From positions 1 to 64,000 of the forward strand of contig URDG01000004.1 of the NCBI GenBank assembly GCA_900546515.1: DNA of 64,000 bases, given 5' to 3'. A program made the translations under genes and the position numbers. This DNA is from an uncultured Eubacteriales bacterium (lineage in GTDB: Bacteria; Bacillota; Clostridia; Oscillospirales; Oscillospiraceae). Below the pieces are notes generated by a model. It ran no database searches, had not been told where the DNA came from, and was given only the letters and a program-made list of their open reading frames with translations. The number at the start of each line of letters is the position of its first letter. The stretch's first letter is position 1. Shown one piece after another: positions 59,558 to 64,000 of this stretch.

Positions 59558-61045
59558 TCACTCCGCCTTTTTCCTAGCGGCAAAAAGCTTCTTTATAAAC
59601 GGCGACACCAGCAGGATCAGCGAAACGGCAATAATAATGCAGCTTACCGGGCGCGTGACAAAAATAGACGCGCTGCCCTGAGCAAGAGAAAGCGAACGGC
59701 GGAGATTGGCCTCCATCGTGCTGCCGAGAACCATTGAGACTATCATCGGCGGCATCGGGAAATCAAGCCTTTTCAGAATGAACGCCGCGACGCCGAAGCC
59801 CATCATGAGTATAATATTGAAGGAATATCCGGAAATTGCAAACGCGCCGACAGAGCACAGTACAATGATGCACGGCAGCAGGATTATTTCCGGGATCTGT
59901 GCTACCTTGGCAAATCCGCGTGTGAATAGCAGTCCCTGCAGCACCATGATGATGTTTATGACAAAAAGTCCGCCCATTATGGCATATACCCATACTTTGT
60001 CATCCGTGAAGAGCGCCATGCCGGGCGTGATGCCCTGCATCGTGAGCGCGCCGAGAAGCACGGCGACGCTGGAGTCGCCCGGTATGCCGAGCGTCAGCGC
60101 AGGAATGAGCGCGCCGCCGCTGACCGCGTTATTGCCGGCCTCGGGCGCGATAACGCCTTCGATCTCGCCCTTTCCGAAGGTCTCCGGGTGCTTTGAGCTG
60201 CGCTTTGCCTCGTTATAGGAGAGCGTTGCGGAGATGACCGCGCCCGTGCCGGGTATCGCGCCGATGAGCGTTCCGATGACGGAGCTCTTGAGCATGGTCT
60301 TCCAGTATTTCAGAAGCTCACGCACCTTGACAGTGCTCTTCTGGATATCCATCTGTTTTGCGGTCCCATGGGAGAGCGCCTTCACATCAAGACTCTTGGA
60401 GAGCACCTCGGCAAACGCAAACACGCCGAGCATTACAATGACAGGCGCAATACCGGCCTGAAGCTTGAAGTTGCCGAATATGAAGCGGTTCGAGCCGTCG
60501 GTTATATCGGTGCCAACAGTAGAGAGCAGGAGCCCCAGCATGGCCATGATAATACCCTTTACCACATTATCCCCGGAGACGGAGATAATAGTTGCAAGGC
60601 CGAATATGCAGAGTGCAAAATATTCCGGCGAGGCAAAATTCATCGCCGCCTTTGCGATATACGGTGCAAGGAAGATGAGCACAAATGAGCTGAACATGCC
60701 GCCGAAGCCGGATGCGATGAGCGCCGCCTTCAATGCGTCCGCCGCGCGCCCCTGCTGGGCCATCGGATAGCCGTCTATCATTGTGCAGCAGGCCGACGGC
60801 GTCCCCGGCGTATTGATAAGTATGGCTGAGATCGAGCCGCCGAACAGAGCACCGCAGAATGTGCCGAGCAGCAGATACATGCCGGAAACCGAATCCATGC
60901 CGAACGTGAACGGGAGAAGCACGGAAATTGCAAAAACGCCGCTCAGACCGGGCATAGCTCCGATTATGATACCGGCAGCCACGCCGATGCACATCATAAG
61001 TATGCTTGTTGGTGCGACGATCTGTCCTAAAATCGTTAAAAACAT
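59558..61045 (-). CDS. tctA: Tripartite tricarboxylate transporter, large permease TctA
   Basis: A 495-residue permease with about 12 membrane helices and the TctA signatures GAMPGLSGVFAISVLLPFTF (near residue 30), GTFCGALFGGSISAILINTP and GAIPGTGAVISATLSYNEAK. TTT systems import carboxylates using a proton or sodium gradient and a soluble binding protein. Order tctC-tctB-tctA is standard. It is directly followed by the sulfatase. Confidence 0.94.
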   Translation of the reverse strand: MFLTILGQIVAPTSILMMCIGVAAGIIIGAMPGLSGVFAISVLLPFTFGMDSVSGMYLLLGTFCGALFGGSISAILINTPGTPSACCTMIDGYPMAQQGRAADALKAALIASGFGGMFSSFVLIFLAPYIAKAAMNFASPEYFALCIFGLATIISVSGDNVVKGIIMAMLGLLLSTVGTDITDGSNRFIFGNFKLQAGIAPVIVMLGVFAFAEVLSKSLDVKALSHGTAKQMDIQKSTVKVRELLKYWKTMLKSSVIGTLIGAIPGTGAVISATLSYNEAKRSSKHPETFGKGEIEGVIAPEAGNNAVSGGALIPALTLGIPGDSSVAVLLGALTMQGITPGMALFTDDKVWVYAIMGGLFVINIIMVLQGLLFTRGFAKVAQIPEIILLPCIIVLCSVGAFAISGYSFNIILMMGFGVAAFILKRLDFPMPPMIVSMVLGSTMEANLRRSLSLAQGSASIFVTRPVSCIIIAVSLILLVSPFIKKLFAARKKAE

Positions 61046-61061
61046 TGTCTATTCTCTCCTT

Positions 61062-61535
61062 TCAGGGCAGCATGACTTTCAGGACGAACACAAAAACGGC
61101 GTATATGAAGAAAGAAAACAGATACACATAGAGATAATACTGCCACTTTCTGCACCGCAGTATGCCAAGGGTCAACGGCACCATTATGACCGTAGACCAT
61201 ATGAATCCTATCTTATTGAAAAGGACATAGTAAATTATCGCTGCGACCGTCAGCAGCAGCGGTGTGAGCTCACGGCGAAGATCAAGCTTCTCGCTCTTCT
61301 CCGAGCTCTTCGGGAGTCTGGCCAGTGCAGTCAGCTCTTTTATAAGTCCCAGCACGCCGCATATTCCGATAACTATTATCGTCAGGCGCGGAAACGTCTG
61401 TGCCGTAAAGCCGATATTGCTGTTCCAAGTGGATATTTTTATCTGCGCAGGTATTATCCAAAAATACATTGCAACCGAGAAAACGGTAAAAAAGACATAG
61501 CCGATGATACTTTTCAGGATTTTGCTTCGTTCCAT
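61062..61535 (-). CDS. tctB: Tripartite tricarboxylate transporter, small permease TctB
   Basis: A 157-residue protein with four predicted membrane helices (KSIIGYVFFTVFSVAMYFWI, FPRLTIIVIGICGVLGLI, LTPLLLTVAAIIYYVLF and WQYYLYVYLFSFFIYAVFV). This is the poorly conserved small subunit that pairs with TctA. Start taken at MERSKILK with GGAGGTG seven bases upstream. Confidence 0.88.
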   Translation of the reverse strand: MERSKILKSIIGYVFFTVFSVAMYFWIIPAQIKISTWNSNIGFTAQTFPRLTIIVIGICGVLGLIKELTALARLPKSSEKSEKLDLRRELTPLLLTVAAIIYYVLFNKIGFIWSTVIMVPLTLGILRCRKWQYYLYVYLFSFFIYAVFVFVLKVMLP

Positions 61536-61568
61536 AAGGCGGCACCTCCATGCCCGCATCCTAATTGA

Positions 61569-61595
61569 CCCTGCCGCACTGTCCGTGCGGCAGGG
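61569..61595 (-). other. Intercistronic hairpin between tctC and tctB
   Basis: CCCTGCCGCAC / GTGCGGCAGGG, an 11-bp perfect stem with a five-base loop and no T run. Such stems after a binding-protein gene usually protect the upstream message, so TctC can be made in excess over the permease. Confidence 0.6.
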
Positions 61596-61625
61596 CCGGT
61601 GTAGGTTAGATTATTGTTTATCCGT

Positions 61626-62705
61626 TCAAGAGGCAAGCATGCCAAGCTCGCCGAGCAGCTGCTCATATATGCCGCGTGCATCAACGAGAAGCTGTGTTAT
61701 GTCCTCTTCGGTCCATTCCTCGTCGAGAGTGCCGAGACCGTTGGAGACAAGGTAATTGCGATAGGACTCATTCTGGACGCCGGCATTGATCTGCTGGGAG
61801 AGCCAGTTCACGATGTCGTCGGGAGTGTCCTTGGGAACTGCGACCCACTTGTATGCCATGAACACATCGAGATAATCGCTGTCAACGCCGAACTCGGTGA
61901 TGCAGGGAACATCCTCAAGCCCCTCCCAGGGAGTGGAGCTGAAGGTCACTATCGGGGTAAGCTCGCCTGACTTGGACTTGGTGAGCGCTTCGTTTGCGTC
62001 GATGAGCGCCCAGTCTATCTCGCCGTTGAGAACAGCGGTGAGCATTTCGGCGCTGCCGTTGTAAGCGACGAATTCGCCGGCGGTGCTGCCGAGCTCAGGG
62101 AGAATCTTCATGCATGCAAGGTGGCCGATGCCGCCGACGCCGGAGGAATGGCTGTAGGTGAAGCGGTCGCCGGAGGTGATAGCGGAGATCCAGTCGTCCG
62201 CATTCTTGATGTCGGAGTCAGGGCTTACGCAGACAACAAGGCTCACAGGGGGAGCCATCATGGCTATGTGGCGGAAGCTGTCCATGTCATAGGTCAGCTC
62301 TGTGGTGGCGGGCTTGATGATCATGCCTGCAAAGGAGCAGGTGAGCATCGTGAGACCGTCGCCGGGACGGCTTGCAGCCTCGGCATGGCCGATGGTGTGA
62401 GTTGCGCCGGCAATGTTCTCAATAACGACGTTGCCGCCGAAATCGCAGACGTCGGAGAGTGCGCGGGTGATGACGTCAAGCGCTGCGCCCGCAGGGCCGG
62501 GAACGATCCAGGAAATGTTGCCGTTGGGGTATCCGTCCGGCTTTGCGTAGGAGCCGTCTGCGTTCTCTGCCGGAGTCTCCGCTGCGGGAGTAGTCTCGGC
62601 TTCAGAAGCGGGTGCTTCGGTCGCTGCCGGTGCTTCGGTGCTTCCGCAGGCGCAGAGTGCGAGCACCATGCAGAGCACGAGGAGAAGTGCTGTCAGTTTT
62701 TTCAT
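61626..62705 (-). CDS. tctC: Tripartite tricarboxylate transporter substrate-binding lipoprotein TctC
   Basis: A 359-residue lipoprotein: signal peptide with LCACGS lipobox (Cys20), Ala/Glu/Pro/Thr-rich linker, then the Bug/TctC fold with WIVPGPAGAALDVITRAL, VIENIAGATHTIGHAEAA, SVFIGYSHSS-type ligand loops (SHSSGVGGIGHLACM) and YNGSAEMLTAVLNGEIDWAL. The specific ligand cannot be read from sequence. Confidence 0.92.
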   Translation of the reverse strand: MKKLTALLLVLCMVLALCACGSTEAPAATEAPASEAETTPAAETPAENADGSYAKPDGYPNGNISWIVPGPAGAALDVITRALSDVCDFGGNVVIENIAGATHTIGHAEAASRPGDGLTMLTCSFAGMIIKPATTELTYDMDSFRHIAMMAPPVSLVVCVSPDSDIKNADDWISAITSGDRFTYSHSSGVGGIGHLACMKILPELGSTAGEFVAYNGSAEMLTAVLNGEIDWALIDANEALTKSKSGELTPIVTFSSTPWEGLEDVPCITEFGVDSDYLDVFMAYKWVAVPKDTPDDIVNWLSQQINAGVQNESYRNYLVSNGLGTLDEEWTEEDITQLLVDARGIYEQLLGELGMLAS

Positions 62706-62770
62706 GTTATGACCTCTTTTTCTTTCTTTTTTTATATTCAGACGGTGTGCACCAGCCGTCTGGTTTACTA

Positions 62771-63622
62771 TTAAGTATTCTCTGCCGAAATGGATCTCAC
62801 CATGGCGAGAACGCCTCTGATCTCTTTTTCCATAAGCTCGGCAGACATATGCGGTCCCGGCGCGTATTCAAGTATCCACTCAGCATCCGGGGAGTATTTC
62901 TCCATCAGCGTGAAGAGCCGCCGCCAGTCGTCGTCATTGTAGAAGCAGCCGGGCTCAAATACGGGCCGGTGGGAATCGGCGATACCGTTATTATTATTGA
63001 TATGGTAGCCCTCGATGCGCGTTCCCAGAGTGCGGATGAGCCGTTCCATATCCCAGTTCTGGAGGAAAGCATGTCCGGTGTCTATAAGACTGCCCACGCT
63101 GGCGGGCAGAGAATTTATAAGGCTTATATACTGATCCTCATCAAAAAGGACGTTGCCCTCAGAGGGTACGCCGACATTTTCAACACAGAGATGAACGCCG
63201 CGCCGGGCTGCGGCCTCGGCAACTTCACATATCGTATCATGCACGTTTGCGCGCAGCGTATTCCTGTCCGCGTTCTGATCGAAGTCCTGATTGGTATGCA
63301 TCACCATGGAATTTCCGTGAAAGTCATTATAGAACGCAAAAGCTTCCTCAAATCCCTCGGTGACTATCCGGTGCGCTTCGGTACCGGCGGGACTTGTCGC
63401 GTCTATCTCACGGAAAGGCCCGTGGAATGTCCTGTAATACGGCGAAAGCTTTTCCTTCCACGGGGCAAGCTCAGGAAGAAAATGCGGCTTCACAGCGGAA
63501 AAATGCGTGTGCATTGCAAGCTCGACGCCGATGTTCTCATCACGCACGCTCTCAAGTATTTTCAGCAGAAGTTCATAATCGTTCTGTCCGACACAGTAGA
63601 CGGAGATCATAAGATGTTTCAT
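62771..63622 (-). CDS. TIM-barrel sugar phosphate isomerase/epimerase-like protein
   Basis: A 283-residue xylose-isomerase-like TIM barrel. Seen are HTHFSAVKP, FHGPFREIDATSPAG, SMVMHTNQDFDQ, LCVENVGVPSEGN (metal Glu), GSLIDTGHAF (metal Asp/His) and GYHINNNNG, with WILEYAPGPHMSAEL (metal Glu) near the end. Such enzymes isomerise or epimerise sugars or related acids. Start chosen at MKHLMISVYC with AAGGAG 12 bases upstream. It sits between the LacI gene and tctC. Confidence 0.85.
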   Translation of the reverse strand: MKHLMISVYCVGQNDYELLLKILESVRDENIGVELAMHTHFSAVKPHFLPELAPWKEKLSPYYRTFHGPFREIDATSPAGTEAHRIVTEGFEEAFAFYNDFHGNSMVMHTNQDFDQNADRNTLRANVHDTICEVAEAAARRGVHLCVENVGVPSEGNVLFDEDQYISLINSLPASVGSLIDTGHAFLQNWDMERLIRTLGTRIEGYHINNNNGIADSHRPVFEPGCFYNDDDWRRLFTLMEKYSPDAEWILEYAPGPHMSAELMEKEIRGVLAMVRSISAENT

Positions 63623-63684
63623 AAGCAGCAAAAGCTCCTTTTCATCAGCGCGGCCATACAAACGGCCGCACCGTCAATTTCATT

Positions 63685-64000
63685 TTATCGTTTTTTGCAG
63701 GGCCCGCAGGTGTCCCTGTTGGAGAGAGAATACGGCAGCTCCAGCTTCATGGGCAGGGTGTGCCCCTTTTCAATGCGGTCCACCAGTATTTTCGCCGCCT
63801 GCTTGCCAAGTTCATCTATGGGAATATGCACGGTAGTGAGCATCGGCATGAAGTAGCGCGCAGCCTCGACATCGTCCACACTGATGACGGACAGATCTTC
63901 CGGGACCTTGATCCTGTGCTCGTGGGCACATTTGATGCATCCAATCGCCGCAGCATCATTCGAGCAGAATATCGCCGTACACTGCGTGCCGCGTTTGAAG
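63685..64000 (-). CDS. LacI/GalR-family transcriptional regulator, C-terminal part
   Basis: Only the last 104 codons are in the window. They show FCSNDAAAIGCIKCAHEHRI, KVPEDLSVISVDDVEAARYF, MPMLTTVHIPIDELGKQAAK and NRDTC, the usual effector-domain end (second subdomain) of LacI-type repressors. A Cys pair (CGPCKKR) ends the protein. It is likely first in the isomerase-TctCBA-sulfatase operon and controls it. Confidence 0.9.
   Translation of the reverse strand, partial: FKRGTQCTAIFCSNDAAAIGCIKCAHEHRIKVPEDLSVISVDDVEAARYFMPMLTTVHIPIDELGKQAAKILVDRIEKGHTLPMKLELPYSLSNRDTCGPCKKR

Overview
This is about 64 kb from a Gram-positive, low-oxygen gut-type member of the Clostridia, most like Oscillospirales. 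That placement is inferred from gene order and protein style, not from a database search. Supporting signs are a Firmicutes-type rimP-nusA-rnpM-ylxQ-infB-rbfA-nrnA-truB-ribF operon, smpB next to ssrA, an FMN riboswitch driving ribU, ylmH, a DUF1385-prmC pair, a SpoVB-like flippase, lipoproteins with an LCAC lipobox, a sortase-type surface protein and SLH domains. Strong AGGAGG-type ribosome sites are common. I see no tRNA, rRNA or CRISPR array; the only structured RNAs are tmRNA and an FMN riboswitch.

Layout. 1-0.9 kb holds a phage-like gene end and a broken type I restriction specificity gene, abutting the 3' end of ssrA (tmRNA, 1039-1389). 1.4-4.6 kb has ppiB-type cyclophilin, smpB and a glycerophosphodiesterase lipoprotein. 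4.85-12.7 kb is the nusA/infB operon. 12.9-24.7 kb mixes cell-wall and surface genes (a D,D-carboxypeptidase, a 1479-residue MBG/InlB-repeat sortase substrate), a radical SAM protein, a flippase, riboswitch-controlled ribU and a twin P-loop ATPase with one dead site. 24.8-32.5 kb is minus-strand housekeeping (J-domain protein, DUF5685, ddl, rRNA methyltransferase, phosphodiesterase, sugar kinase, ylmH).

The most notable single gene is at 32.5-35.1 kb. It encodes a Tet(M)/EF-G-like ribosomal GTPase fused at its C-terminus to a NYN ribonuclease domain of the Rae1/YacP kind. It overlaps ylmH, and both genes lack a Shine-Dalgarno site. Together with ssrA/smpB this suggests an investment in clearing stalled ribosomes.

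35.3-44.0 kb is a plus-strand run: a two-component system, DUF1385, prmC, recA, recX, rimO, pgsA, cysS. 44.0-57.9 kb is more accessory. It has two deletion scars (a response regulator joined to an FtsX-type permease tail; an AraC regulator joined to a headless ABC exporter), a polytopic GT-C-like protein, an SLH protein, PAP2 phosphatase, a PocR-AraC regulator, a repeat protein, a rhomboid-fold protein without catalytic residues, rlmB and a P-type-ATPase-like protein that has lost its catalytic motifs. 58.0-64.0 kb is one minus-strand catabolic operon: a LacI regulator (cut by the window end), a TIM-barrel isomerase, a TctCBA tripartite transporter and a formylglycine sulfatase.
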